From Priapulus caudatus (taxonomy: Eukaryota > Priapulida > Priapulimorpha > Priapulimorphida > Priapulidae), in assembly GCF_000485595.1 (NCBI RefSeq), contig NW_014577489.1, positions 52,353 through 103,572 of the forward strand: a stretch of DNA of 51,220 nucleotides. Direction: 5' to 3'. The translations under genes were made by a program, and so were the position numbers. This document shows, piece by piece, positions 32,065 to 41,633 of the stretch. Under the pieces are notes generated by a model. That model worked only from the letters and a program-made list of their open reading frames with translations, was not told the DNA's origin and did no database searches. The stretch's first letter is position 1. Every line of letters starts with the position of its first letter.

Positions 32065-33396
32065 GACACATAAATATATAGTTACATTATTATATGACGC
32101 ACGCCGCCCTATCTGTGACAGACGGATATGCTATAGGAGGTGTACAACAGTAAGCTGCCGCAATTGTTCACCGTTGCACTATTTCGTCTCTAGAAAAGAC
32201 CTTTTTGGCATTTGTTTTCGCCGAAATTCAGCACTAGAGTGCAATAATTTGCATTATGCACGCAAGTTAGGTGCGTCTAAAAAGCATTAGAAGTAAAATT
32301 GGTCTTGTTGTGTAATTGTGCCATTTCAGCTAGTGGCGTAGCCATGGTCGCCGGTCGGCCATTTTTGTGTATGAAACGGGATCCGACTGCTCTGTAGAAA
32401 TTCGCATCATAGAGCTGGCAAAAGTTTTGAGCGGAGCATAGAGCATGCATCTGTAGTTATTTAACATGAATAAAGTGTATGTTGTGTAAGCGAAGTAACA
32501 GTGTGAGTATTTTTAATTAATATCTGTTCGATGCTTATTCAGGCCTGCTGCCTATGGACGCGATCTACTGTTGTTCACCACCTTTAATACATTCCGTTTG
32601 TTAGAAACCGCTATGCCATCAAAAAAGCGGGTAACGCTTGCAGCATTGCAAGACGAGCCGCCCTAAATGTTGCCGACGTATGCTATAGACTGTTTGCTAG
32701 GACATCAAAGAAGCGCGCCTTTGACGTATGCGGCGAATGCTCTAATTCCTCGCTTCCTCTTTTATCTAGATGGATATTTTAGACCCGAGCGTAAAATATA
32801 TTGTCGCGGAGAGAGAGAAGTTTTCGGCATATATACAAGGAAATGAATATGCTCTAGGTTTGCAAATCGGGTATTGCGTGTGTAAGCTCACGGAGACAGG
32901 CTGTTGTTTTCACCGGCACAGCTGGTTGCTAGGTTAAGAAAGTCCCGGATGTGGCAAAGTTCCCGGCTGTCCGCCCGCACCTATAGTATATATAGCCAAG
33001 GGCAAACTGCCTAGATGCTCAACTGGCCAGAACACAAATGGCGTGTGGCTTAATTTTGCTCTCCCATGCACAATGTGTTAGCTAGGCCCTATATATATGG
33101 CCATAATCGTTCTCATGCTGTGTTGAATGTTGATGTAGCTGTAGCTTTATCATGAGTCTGTGTAGATCTACCTGCGTGGTCCTTTAAACGCACGGCTAGC
33201 CACACTCTAGGTATTAAGATTAGTATAAGGTATAAGGTAATAAGAAACTCTACGGGGAAGCTTTGCAGCATTGCAGGTATTCCGTTACATCTATGCACAT
33301 GCTTATCTTTATCTTCATGCAGGTTTGCCTATGTCTGAGCTGCAGACCTTGAGATACCGACCACTACAGCACAGTGGATTATCGTAAGATAAGATA
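32065..33396. other. 1.3 kb upstream of PGPEP1 exon 1, no gene seen
   Basis: Complex DNA expected to contain the promoter if exon 1 is the true first coding exon. I see no TATA box or CpG-rich core close to 33397. A short ATGCCATCAAAAAAGCGG frame at 32612 stops after 17 codons. Confidence 0.45.
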
Positions 33397-33436
33397 ATGG
33401 GAAGTAACGCTGAGAAGAAGACCGTTGTGGTGACAG
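33397..33436 (+). CDS. PGPEP1: Pyroglutamyl-peptidase I, coding exon 1
   Basis: First coding exon of a cytosolic cysteine peptidase (family C15) that removes N-terminal pyroglutamate from peptides. It encodes residues 1-14, MGSNAEKKTVVVTG, where the TVVVTG core matches the N-terminal beta strand of the animal enzyme. The start ATG has A at -3 and G at +4, and an in-frame TAA lies 12 bases upstream, so the start is well placed. The exon ends one base into codon 14 at a GT donor (33437); unspliced reading hits a stop three codons later. Phase and sequence match exon 2 exactly (VVVTG joined to FGPFG), yet exon 2 lies upstream at 31503. No TATA box is obvious. Seen: ORF, stop, donor. Known: family identity. 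Inferred: the joining with exon 2. Confidence 0.85.
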
Positions 33437-33833
33437 GTATTTGATACATATGCACTCTCTATCTCTATTTATAGCGCAACGTGTGAACTTCACATTAATC
33501 ATGGCAATTAACATTCTAGCTATACCGGCGTTGACATTTCGCGAATAAAAGTTTAGACACTTTTTCTGGCATGTCATGAGCTATTCAAACCTATTCTGGT
33601 ACCGTTTTCCGATATAATTGCTGGAATGTCTACATGTTTATATACATGTGGGATTTCATGAAGGCCAATGACACCACAGTTCAACATTTGTTGCCAACAC
33701 GTTCAACAACGTTGTTGTGGCCTATTGGCTAATTTGCATTAGAACAGTAGTTACATGTTTGCACACTGCAATATAAATTAATTGCTCGCTTCTTTTCAAC
33801 AAGTTGCAACAAATTGCATAGAGCATAATTGAG

Positions 33834-34215
33834 CTGCCATGATCCAGTGGTTAGCATTTTCATCGTTAATTGCAAAAAGGCCGTGAGTCTAAACTCTAGC
33901 CAGGGCAGTGAATTCTAGCCAGGGCAGTGAATTCTAGCCAGGGCAGTGAATTTGCTCAAAGTGTAAAATCTTGGCTCGCTACACTGGGAACTGTTAATCC
34001 TTTGTGGCTAAGATGACCACATAAAAAATGCCAGTGTCATCCTCAGAAATTTGGATATAAAAGAACCACTGATAACGTAAAACACTCGGGCAGTGGCCAC
34101 CCTCAGTGTGATTTGACGTAAGATTATTTGACTAACTAGTGAATGAGGCTTCAACTTCCTAATTATACAGCTAGTTATTTGACAGGTTTTGACTAAGTGC
34201 TGAAACCTGTACAGA
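33834..34215 (+). mobile_element. Candidate tRNA-derived SINE
   Basis: The head contains TGATCCAGTGGTTAGCAT (33840-33857), a good pol III box A with the D-arm look of tRNA-Glu. GAGTCTAAACT at 33885 is a weak box B about 34 bases further. Three ~20-bp copies of TTCTAGCCAGGGCAGTGAA follow (33897-33952), then a body shared with 21983-22211. The 3' end is taken where similarity stops; no poly-A tail is seen. Confidence 0.5.
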
Positions 34216-34277
34216 TATTGATCTCGATTTCCTGCAACATCATTCAATCTCTTGTGTCACATCTCGCTACACCTATT

Positions 34278-34603
34278 CAGGGGTAGAAATTAACTTTTGA
34301 ACAAGGGAGTCCAACGCCTGCCCTCAAAGAGAGGGAGTCCGCAGCAAAATGAGGGAGTCCGCAGCCTGAAGTTCAAAACTAAAGATATTAACAATAACGC
34401 ATGTGCTTATTTTGAAGATTCATGTGGTTGCACGTCTGCCAAATTTTCTTTGGACATTTGCTGAAAAAATACGGTAATTCCGCGAGGCCGTGCTCTGGAA
34501 CGAACTAGTTAGTATAGCAGAATTTTCAGGGAGTCACACGGACTCCTGCACATATCAAATCAGGGAATATTTGACTCCGGACTCGTGTTAATTTCGCACC
34601 CTG
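34278..34603 (-). mobile_element. CAGGG-type TIR element, 6-bp TSD CCTATT
   Basis: Reverse-oriented copy of the 1539 family. It begins CAGGGGTAGAAATTAAC and ends GTTAATTTCGCACCCTG, giving 17-bp terminal inverted repeats with three mismatches. The exact duplication CCTATT flanks it (34272-34277, 34604-34609). It lies between PGPEP1 exons 1 and 3. Confidence 0.85.
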
Positions 34604-34621
34604 CCTATTTGCAACAAACGT

Positions 34622-34683
34622 TATACCATATAATCAGGGGTAGATAATGACAAATCATTGTCAGTATCTACCCCTGATATAAT
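34622..34683. mobile_element. ~60-bp foldback (ATCAGGGGTAGATA)
   Basis: ATCAGGGGTAGATAATGACA is mirrored by TGTCAGTATCTACCCCTGAT. The ends resemble the CAGGGGTAGAAATT terminus of the element just upstream, and it may be a minimal derivative. Confidence 0.65.
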
Positions 34684-34885
34684 GTAACAGGTTTTGTAAT
34701 GTACGTGCAGTGATAAAACAAAACAAGTTTTAAAAACCAAAATAATTACCTCTTGCACCAGCCATTGGCAAAAATACTTAGACCTGTGTAATATGAGAAA
34801 TAATGTAATGTTCATGCAGTAATAATTAACTACATAATTAAAAACAGGGATTTACCCAGAAATTTCAAAAGATGACAAGTAAAAC

Positions 34886-34935
34886 CAGGGCTCGAATTAA
34901 GCGACGAGAAGGGCAAGGCAATTTTTTTAGGGCAT
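34886..34935 (+). mobile_element. Solo hAT-like left end (CAGGGCTCGAATTAA)
   Basis: CAGGGCTCGAATTAA followed by GCGACGAGAAGGGCAAGGC is a typical hAT-type terminus. The exact complement occurs at 31128-31142. No partner right end is found downstream. Confidence 0.5.
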
Positions 34936-35789
34936 GTGAGAAATATAGCGTTGGTTAGCCTTTCATTATTTTCCATGGTTTTAGTGTGCTTAAGTTAAAA
35001 TTAGCCGCGTGATGATGAGGGAGGGAGCGGTTGGCGGTATTGCCGCAAAGAAAACACAAAGGAAAACAACCCCTTGCCATATCATTACAAGCATTAGAAA
35101 CCATAATAAACTTATAATAAAATTTTCAGCGGAATCGATATGATATCAAGGGCTAATAATACCTTTTATTATTATACCGTATTATGAACTCTTGATGATA
35201 TGCATATGCATACACGCCGACGACTTCAATCATCAGAATATTAGCATATTCGCATTTTAATAAAATCTATGTATTGAGGCTTGCAATCAGCGGTATTTTG
35301 TATGTTTTACTGCTCTACTGATTTGATTCGGTTATGTTATAGATATTCGTAAATGCGTCGTTGCATGTCAGATATGATGCTACAACGTGATAAGAACATA
35401 ACGTAACTCAAACTACGTAATCGAAAAAATATTAAAAAATCATTCAATCACATCCTCAAGCATCCAAAACCTCATCAAAACCACCCATGCAAAATCACAA
35501 AGAAATCACCAAAAATCATCAGCAACAAAAAAAGGAAAAAAAGGAAAAAATTGAACCGCGCAAACAAACAATCCACTAACTGATAGGTTCAGTAGTAATA
35601 AACATCAAAGGAATATCCCGTGTGCAGGCACAAGCCCCACACTTCTGTAGTTAATAGCAATAGTTCCCCACCTAAATTGTTAATTATGCGGTGCATATTA
35701 TGAAATACCAGCGGAAGAATGACAGGCAATATTGGGGGAGGGGAGCTTATTATCGGAGCATTAAACTTTTCTGATTACGACCACGTGCG
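34936..35789. other. No gene seen; G-poor stretch
   Basis: AT-rich. Between ~35425 and 35525 guanine is nearly absent (ATC/ACC/AAA-rich), followed by GGAAAAAAAGGAAAA. Confidence 0.5.
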
Positions 35790-36300
35790 TGTTTAGGTGT
35801 TCGCATGCGGGCGCGTGTGCGCGTGCGTGCGTGCAAGCGTGCCTATATGTACGTGCGAGCGCATGTGTGCGCGCGTGTGTGTTTGCGTGCCTGTGTGCAC
35901 AGGCACTTGGGACAGAGTCGGTAAAAACTGAAAATAATATGAACACACATTCACAAATAGGCCCTACTACCGTACCCCTCTGTTACAGTTCCACTGTTGC
36001 GACACTGTATATCAACTTTCCTTCATAAAAACCTATGTAAAAACTAACGCCGAACGCTCCCTCACTCGCCGCGGCGAGTGTGCTGTGACGCTATGATAAT
36101 AATATATATAGAGCTCTATTATGACTAACTGTAACAGAGGGGTACGATTTGTGAATGTGCGTTCATATTATTTTCAGTTTTTCCTGACTCTGTCCCAAGT
36201 GCCTGTGCCTGTGTGCGTGCGTACGTGCGTGCGCGCATGAGTACGTGCGCGTACCTGTGTGTGCGTGCGCGAGTGTGCGTGCATGTGTTGTCTATACAGG
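35790..36300 (+). repeat. GTGCGTGC-rich DNA split by a MITE
   Basis: GTGCGTGC/GTGTGCGC sequence at 35810-35897 continues in the same orientation at 36208-36295 after the inserted element at 35898-36207. Confidence 0.8.
35898..36207. mobile_element. 310-bp hAT-like MITE, TSD CCTGTGTG
   Basis: ~90-bp inverted arms start CACAGGCACTTGGGACAGAG and include CTGAAAATAATATGAAC and GTACCCCTCTGTTACAGTT with their complements. Flanked by CCTGTGTG on both sides (35890-35897, 36208-36215); the duplication is exact but lies in GT-rich DNA. Its first bases match the CACAGGCACTTGG start of the dispersed repeat at 31881. Confidence 0.83.
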
Positions 36301-36419
36301 TGCATCCACCTGTTTGGCTGATTACAACATTTATCGATACGAGCTTCAACATAATGGTGCGCTCGCGTCCGTTTCCACTTTAGCAAACCCACGCAAGTCC
36401 ACATGTGCAACACTATAAA

Positions 36420-36545
36420 CAGTAGTAGACAGTATATAGTAAGCATACAATCATAACACAATACGTATAGAAACACTAGAAACAATAGTAGACAGTATAT
36501 AGTACGCATACAAGCATAACACAATACGTATAGAAACACTAGAAA
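36420..36545 (+). repeat. ~61-bp tandem duplication
   Basis: Two near-identical copies of a unit with AGTAGACAGTATATAGTA, GCATACAA(T/G)CATAACACAA and TACGTATAGAAACACTAGAAAC, starting near 36421 and 36486. They directly precede the exon-2 tail copies. Confidence 0.85.
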
Positions 36546-36548
36546 CAA

Positions 36549-36790
36549 GAGCTGTGGGTGAAACACAACCCAACAGTAAGTGGGAGAGGGGAAGAGGGAG
36601 GATAGGGGGCGAGGGGGAGCAGAGGGGGGAGAGGAGAAGGCTGGTGCCCGAGCTGTGGGAGAAACACACCCCAACGGTAAGTGGGAGAGGGAGAGGAGAA
36701 TGGGAGAGGGAGGGAGGTAGAGAAGGGGGAGAGAGGAAGGTTGGTGCCCCAGCTGTGGGAGAAACACAACCCAACAGTACGTGGAAGAGG
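36549..36790 (+). repeat. Three partial copies of the PGPEP1 exon-2 3' end plus donor
   Basis: Starting near 36549, 36637 and 36737, a ~25-45 base segment repeats the last codons of exon 2 (VPELWEKHNPT-like) followed by its donor region: GTAAGT in the first two copies, GTACGT in the third. The period is about 90-100 bp, and the spacer is purine-rich (GGGAGAGG-type), like the first bases of intron 2 at 31676. The copies are truncated at their 5' sides and cannot serve as complete exons, but they retain decoy 5' splice sites. They sit just upstream of exon 3, where exon 2 would be expected in a collinear gene. Confidence 0.8.
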
Positions 36791-37041
36791 GGAGGAGAGA
36801 GATGTAGGTAGAGAGAGGGAGAGAGAGGGATGTAGGTAGAGAGGGGGAGAGAGAGGGAGGAGAGGTAGGTTGAGAGAGAGGTAGGTGGAGTGCGGGATGA
36901 GAGGAAAGGTGGAGAGGGGGGAGAGGGAGGGACTTGGAGGAGATAGTGGTAGGTGGAGAGGGGGAAGGGGGTGGAGAGTGAAACCAGAGGGAGACATGCT
37001 AGGCACAATCCAGTGTAAGTTGGAGAATGAGAGAAGAGAGC

Positions 37042-37076
<35 letters not shown>

Positions 37077-37095
37077 GGAAATGCGATGCACAACC
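36575..37095 (+). repeat. G/A-rich low-complexity tract in the PGPEP1 locus
   Basis: Roughly 500 bases of GGGAGAGG-, GAGGTAGG- and GAGAGA-type purine repeats overlap the exon-2 tail copies and continue nearly to 200 bases before exon 3. Pieces such as AACCCAGTGTAAGTTGGAGAA recur at 37010 and 37090 and still look like decayed exon-tail/donor units. No other gene is seen here. Confidence 0.75.
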
Positions 37096-37295
37096 CAGTG
37101 TAAGTTGCAGAAGGAGAGGAGAGTGAGGGATCGTAGGCACAACCTAATGGTAGGTAAATATGGGGATTCGAGGAAGGGATTCAGGAGCCCAGCTACAGTG
37201 ATAACTGTTCATACTGTCATGTGTGATATTTGCCTGGGCCGTGTTTTGCTCGCGTGCGCTATTCTGACTCGGGTATGTGTGGTTGCTTGTTGCAG

Positions 37296-37389
37296 CTGAT
37301 GGTACACACAGGAGTGTCCGGTGCTGCCACAGAGCTAGTCGTAGAGAAGCTGGCACACAACGATGGCTACTGCTCACGCGACGTGTGTG
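37296..37389 (+). CDS. PGPEP1: Pyroglutamyl-peptidase I, coding exon 3 (catalytic Glu)
   Basis: Encodes residues 72-103, beginning LMVHTGVSG and including the VVEKLAHNDGY segment. Glu88 of this protein aligns with the catalytic Glu85 of human PGPEP1. The acceptor is TTGCAG at 37290-37295 after a T/G-rich stretch, and the donor is GTAAGC at 37390. The exon enters in phase 0 and leaves one base into a glycine codon, matching exons 2 and 4. The intron after it carries a 182-bp hAT-like MITE with a perfect 8-bp target duplication (37415-37612). The exon looks intact, with no frameshift. Confidence 0.92.
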
Positions 37390-37422
37390 GTAAGCCCTGC
37401 TTCAAGACAGCACTGCTTGAAC

Positions 37423-37604
37423 CAGTGAAAAAATTACACGGGGCTCGGGGCGATTTAGCCCCCGAAATGCCAAAAAGAGCCCCGGAAATGCCAAAAAGAG
37501 CCCCCGTAAATTTGCATAGAGTTCAATGCAAACCAAATTTTAGAGTGCTATTTTCATGCACGCGAGCTTGAAAAGTAGCCCCCGAAAAATAAATTTGCCC
37601 CCTG
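37423..37604 (-). mobile_element. hAT-like MITE in PGPEP1 intron 3, 8-bp TSD
   Basis: An element 182 bases long begins CAGTGAAAAAATTACAC and ends AAATTTGCCCCCTG, flanked by the perfect 8-base direct repeat GCTTGAAC (37415-37422 and 37605-37612). It is the reverse-oriented relative of the element at 27467-27635. It contains an internal ~21-bp duplication (GAAATGCCAAAAAGAG units). No coding capacity. The 8-bp duplication and CA..TG ends fit the hAT superfamily. Confidence 0.88.
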
Positions 37605-37958
37605 GCTTGAACAGTATGATGTAATGACGTAGGATCTCATGGTACCGAGCAACTCGAGTGTGGGATTGAACTCTTTCTCGCTAGTGTGCGAAGTTTGCGA
37701 CGATTACTGTTGGTTTGTGATGCGTGTATGTTTTGTACTTTTTGAACGAATGCATTCGTAGATAATAATCTGAATAGTGTTATTTATGGCTACTTATTAC
37801 AAGATTTCCAAAATTTTCTTTTCGTTTGTTCATTCGTTCAAATTCGCAAATGTGTTAAATGCAACATATGGGATACGTATCGCGCTGGGTCGTAGAATGT
37901 TATATCTTCGGTATTCACTGTTGCATTATTACTAAACAGAGCATTGTTGTTTTGTCAG

Positions 37959-38097
37959 GTTTATTTCCGAGTACACAGTGTTGTGTAGAGGAAGGTGCCA
38001 CGGTGCTGGAGACAGAACTAGATGTGGAGAAGGTGTGTCGGTGTTTGAACGAGGTCGAGTGTAAGGTCGTAGCTGTACCTTCCATGGACGCCGGCAG
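37959..38097 (+). CDS. PGPEP1: Pyroglutamyl-peptidase I, coding exon 4
   Basis: Encodes residues 103-149. The QCCVEEG block matches the SQCCVEDG region of the vertebrate enzyme, followed by a helix DVEKVCRCL and the strand/loop VPSMDAGR that leads into the catalytic cysteine. The acceptor is TTTTGTCAG ending at 37958, and the donor GTAACC starts at 38098. It enters two bases into the glycine codon split from exon 3 and leaves two bases into an arginine codon completed by exon 5. Intron 4 (38098-38816) contains a 351-bp inverted-repeat transposon flanked by TA. Confidence 0.92.
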
Positions 38098-38120
38098 GTA
38101 ACCTACCCTCAACCCCTATA

Positions 38121-38471
38121 GTCCAGTCAAAATAGTACCTTAATTCACCCACCACTAATTTAAAAGAATTTATTCCACTGCAGTAATTTGTACATGTGCC
38201 TATCATGTTCACTGACCATGAAAACATGGGTTTGGACACTTGATTTGTTTCAACCGGGTACTTAGATGCAAAGTTATAGTGAAAATACGAATTTTCTCTT
38301 ATGGTGGAAGCTAATTTGCATATTATGCAAATTATTCCACTTTCCAATGCTAGGATTTTTTGGGACTTTTAGTATGGTGTTTAGGGGACCATACTGAAAT
38401 GCACTGCAGTGCAATAAATTCTTTTGCAATTGGTGGTGGGTTACCCCTCAAATTTGCTAGATTGACTGGGC
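38121..38471. mobile_element. Inverted-repeat transposon in PGPEP1 intron 4, TA-flanked
   Basis: Terminal inverted repeats of about 75 bases: the left end GTCCAGTCAA, the right end TTGACTGGGC, with matching inner blocks (CCCACCACTAATT / AATTGGTGGTGGG and an ATTTATT..CACTGCAGT block). Both ends are immediately flanked by TA (38119-38120 and 38472-38473), as for Tc1/mariner-type insertions. The middle is AT-rich and non-coding. Confidence 0.8.
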
Positions 38472-38816
38472 TACTACCATTCCCACAACACTACACCATC
38501 AGCCAGATCTGGTAAAGATATCGGGTAATGAAATGCATGGTTTCAGCGCAATAAAATTCATAGACATAGACCTTGCCATGCAATCACCCCTGTTTGTTGA
38601 TACGTGCCTTGCACAGTTTTTGCTATTTCATCAAGCTGTGGGTGGCAAGCAATACTTCATAACATTCACACTGTTCCGTGCAGGCATTCACTCACCATTG
38701 CAATCGTCTACGTATATACCTTCGTATGAAATGATTGCGCGTAACCTGTCATTGTGTGTGTCTACGTTGTCCACACACACACACGCACGCTCATCCCCGA
38801 TGATCTCATATCGCAG

Positions 38817-38973
38817 GTACTTGTGTGATTTCTGCTACTACACGTCGCTAAACATAAACCGCCGAGCAACCGTCTTCATCCACGTCCCACCGCTCGACAA
38901 GCCGTATAGTGCCAGCCAGATGGCGCTAGGTCTGCGCGTGCTCATAACGGCGTTACTGGAGCAAGTATCCTGA
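38817..38973 (+). CDS. PGPEP1: Pyroglutamyl-peptidase I, terminal coding exon 5 (catalytic Cys and His)
   Basis: Encodes residues 149-200 and the stop codon TGA (38971-38973). YLCDFCYYTS carries the catalytic cysteine (Cys152, aligned with human Cys149) and VFIHVPPLDKPY the catalytic histidine (His171, aligned with human His168), so the full triad is preserved at a constant offset of +3. The acceptor CAG is at 38814-38816, just after a short CA microsatellite. The protein totals 200 residues against 209 in human, being slightly shorter at the C-terminus after ITALLEQVS. No AATAAA signal is seen in the few hundred bases after the stop; the nearest is in the AT-rich DNA near 40.13 kb. Confidence 0.93.
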
Positions 38974-39183
38974 TGACGTGCAGAGACATGCAGTCACGAA
39001 GGACAAGTGTTCCATTAACTCTATCTATTCCACCAAACCTCAGTCACGGTTCATATACACTTACATAGTATATATATATATATAATCACAGCGTTCTTCC
39101 TAGGAATTTCAGAAAACATGTCATGCAATAGCCAGACTGCTAATTGTAGCACATTAGGCAAGGAACGTAGGCAGTCCCAGTAC

Positions 39184-39865
39184 CAGTGCCTGAAATGGGG
39201 GCCAGCCGAAGGTTGGCCCCCAATTTTTTTTTGGGGGGCGAGTAAATTTTTTTAGTCACTGGCCCAAATGCATTGTTGGAGGCCCAAATTTTATACAGCA
39301 GCGCATCTGAGCCAGTGCGCATAGAGCGAGTGCGCGCGATCTGAGCGGGCTCAGCTAGGCACCCCGATTCTCACCGGTCTCACTGCTAGCATAATTTATC
39401 CATTACTATGCCACACTAGCGTTATACAGCGGGCATAGCATACAAGCGTATAAGCAAGCGTGGCCGATCAGGGTAGGCTCAGGTCAGCGATACATGTACA
39501 TAAATGTGATGTTATACATTGTATCAAGCTAGCCATACAACGCATCTAGACATGTATGTTTGCAGTGTATAGCGGGAGTCGAAGAGTACCAGTCTACCCC
39601 GCCGTCAGCAAGCTAGGTCGGAACGAAAATGCGCGAGCTTGGTCTGATTGTATCCTAGCGTGGACTCCGGTTTAGTATTATGATTAGTTTATAGTAAACA
39701 AAGAACAACTCAAACATATCAGTAAATTTGTTTGTGTTGAAATATTGGCAGTTGCCCAAACTTTTTTGGGGGGGCAAGTGACTACTTGACTTGTGCAATT
39801 TTCGGTCGCCCGAGCTAGACATTGGTCGCCTGTGGCGAGTGGGCGACCGTCCATTTCAGGAACTG
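39184..39865. mobile_element. 682-bp TIR element, 6-bp TSD CAGTAC
   Basis: Begins CAGTGCCTGAAATGG and ends CCATTTCAGGAACTG (15-bp ends, one mismatch). The exact duplication CAGTAC flanks it (39178-39183, 39866-39871). Sub-terminal G/C runs (GGGGGCCAGCC, GGGGGGCAAGTG). No transposase-like ORF. Confidence 0.75.
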
Positions 39866-39871
39866 CAGTAC

Positions 39872-40169
39872 ACATGTACACTCGGTGAGTTAAGAGAGTA
39901 TACAGCATGACTGTGGAAACACAGCATGATTGTTGGAATTGTCAAACGTAAACACAGTTGGAACTTAAGGCATGTCTTTAGGCAGTTAAGCTTATTAGAA
40001 CACGTTGGATTTATTGGATGTTGCAAAATAGCTTCAGCTCCGAAGGCATGTTGGACCTGACATGTGTTACAGAACTGGAGAAAACCCCGATATATATGTA
40101 ATATATATATAATATATATATTAAATTATATATAAAAAATAAATATGCTTAAAAATCTGTACATTGACT

Positions 40170-40235
<66 letters not shown>

Positions 40236-41083
40236 AGTCAGTGTACAGATTTTTTAAGCACGATTGTTGTTTTTATAATTTTAAACTGACAGGCGTAGAA
40301 GTGTAGTGAAGGTTGAATCATGTGGTGATGTGATCAAGACATTTTTTTCGAGTTTTTATTACATATAACTGTCTATATCATGCAGGTTTTCAAACATAAG
40401 GTAGTATATTATATATGCCCTGCCGTACCCTTGCTGTGGGATATATAATATATTCTTATAATTCTTCCATCAAACCAGTCTGTTTGTTTTTTATATCCAT
40501 CCAGGTATTCACTTTTCCTTTTTGCTGTTTTGCATTACTGCAATATTGATCTGAAAAATCCTTGTAGATTTAGCTACGTGTGTTATACTACTGCTTTTAG
40601 TTGTCATTTTCTTTATGTTCATTGTCATAGGCTGTTAGAATTTAACTGTTTACTGGCACTGTATATGCATAATCTAGCATGGAATAACTACAGTATCTAG
40701 TCTAAAGAACCCGGTTTTCTCATATATAAATAACTTCACGCTGAGTAAAACTTAAATATGTAGTGCCATTCTTCTTACAAATTCTGGTTCCCCCGTTCTT
40801 ATTCTTAAGAACTGCCATCAGGGGAGCCTAGACAACTGTGTGTTACTCTTGTCTAATGCAATGCAAAAAAAGCCCATGCAGCACATTGCAGTGTCTGGGA
40901 AGCCAAGCTAGACTGTGGATGATAAATATCCACAGTCCGTTACGCGACAACATGCAGCTGATTGGCATTGCTTGTGCTGCACCAACGGTAGCCTATTGTT
41001 TTAAGTATGCAGTCATAGTACTTTTGCTGTAGTAGAGTGTAAACGACGTGCAAACCATAATTACTACATTGATGAGATTTTAC
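39872..41083. other. No gene seen
   Basis: AT-rich DNA downstream of PGPEP1 with TA runs and one foldback (annotated). Possible 3' UTR or intergenic DNA. Confidence 0.5.
40147..40259. mobile_element. Foldback element with (TA)n core
   Basis: GCTTAAAAATCTGTACATTG and its near-complement ending TACAGATTTTTTAAGC enclose ACTACACACA, a ~40-base TA run and TGTGTGTAGT. The entire 113 bases can fold into one stem. Confidence 0.78.
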
Positions 41084-41222
41084 TTAAAGCCGCACTATGC
41101 GCATCCAAACGCTGATTTCTCCAGTACAGTACTAGACTAGCAAATACTTCGTGTCATGCATAATCACACTACCTTATGACAAAATAAACTCTAGTTCCTC
41201 CCATTTCACTGCGCGTTGTCTA
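41084..41222 (+). mobile_element. Solo end of a TTAA-flanked TIR family
   Basis: TTAAAGCCGCACTATGCGCA begins the block, which continues through AGACTAGCAAATACTTCGTG and CCTTATGACAAAATAAACTC to CACTGCGCGTTGTCT. The same sequence occurs at 43376-43450 and inverted at 43684-43811. Confidence 0.8.
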
Positions 41223-41633
41223 ATATATAAATATATATATATATATGACGGACCCTCGTAAATTGTTTATAATCTTAGTCGTCTGTGAACATGAGGGTCT
41301 GTTTCTGATTACGTTCTGTTGCCGTGTAGGCTACTACGCCAGCCTTTCTTCTCTCAATACTAGTTCTAAGTTGTAAGTTCTAATTCTATTCAGCCTTTCT
41401 TCTCTTTCTTCTATTCAGCCTTTCTTCTCTCTAGTGTTGCCGTGATTTCCATCGTATGGCGTTTTCAGACATCACAATAGCGTTATGATAACTGATATAA
41501 TTTGATAAAATGAGTCCTATAATAATGCTATATTAACGCATTAAATAACATAGAGTCTGCACCATATTTGTGCACAATATCGACTTTCACACTCCAGCAG
41601 CGTCCACGGACCGTGGATATCACAATCACGTCT
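41223..41633. other. No gene seen
   Basis: Short TA run, two CAGCCTTTCTTCTCT repeats (41340-41435), otherwise mixed AT-rich DNA. Confidence 0.5.

Noticed and set aside
31138-34900. 31128-31142 and 34886-34900 as the two ends of a single hAT element
   Set aside because: They have the wrong polarity: the upstream one is a right end and the downstream one a left end, so they cannot bound one element.
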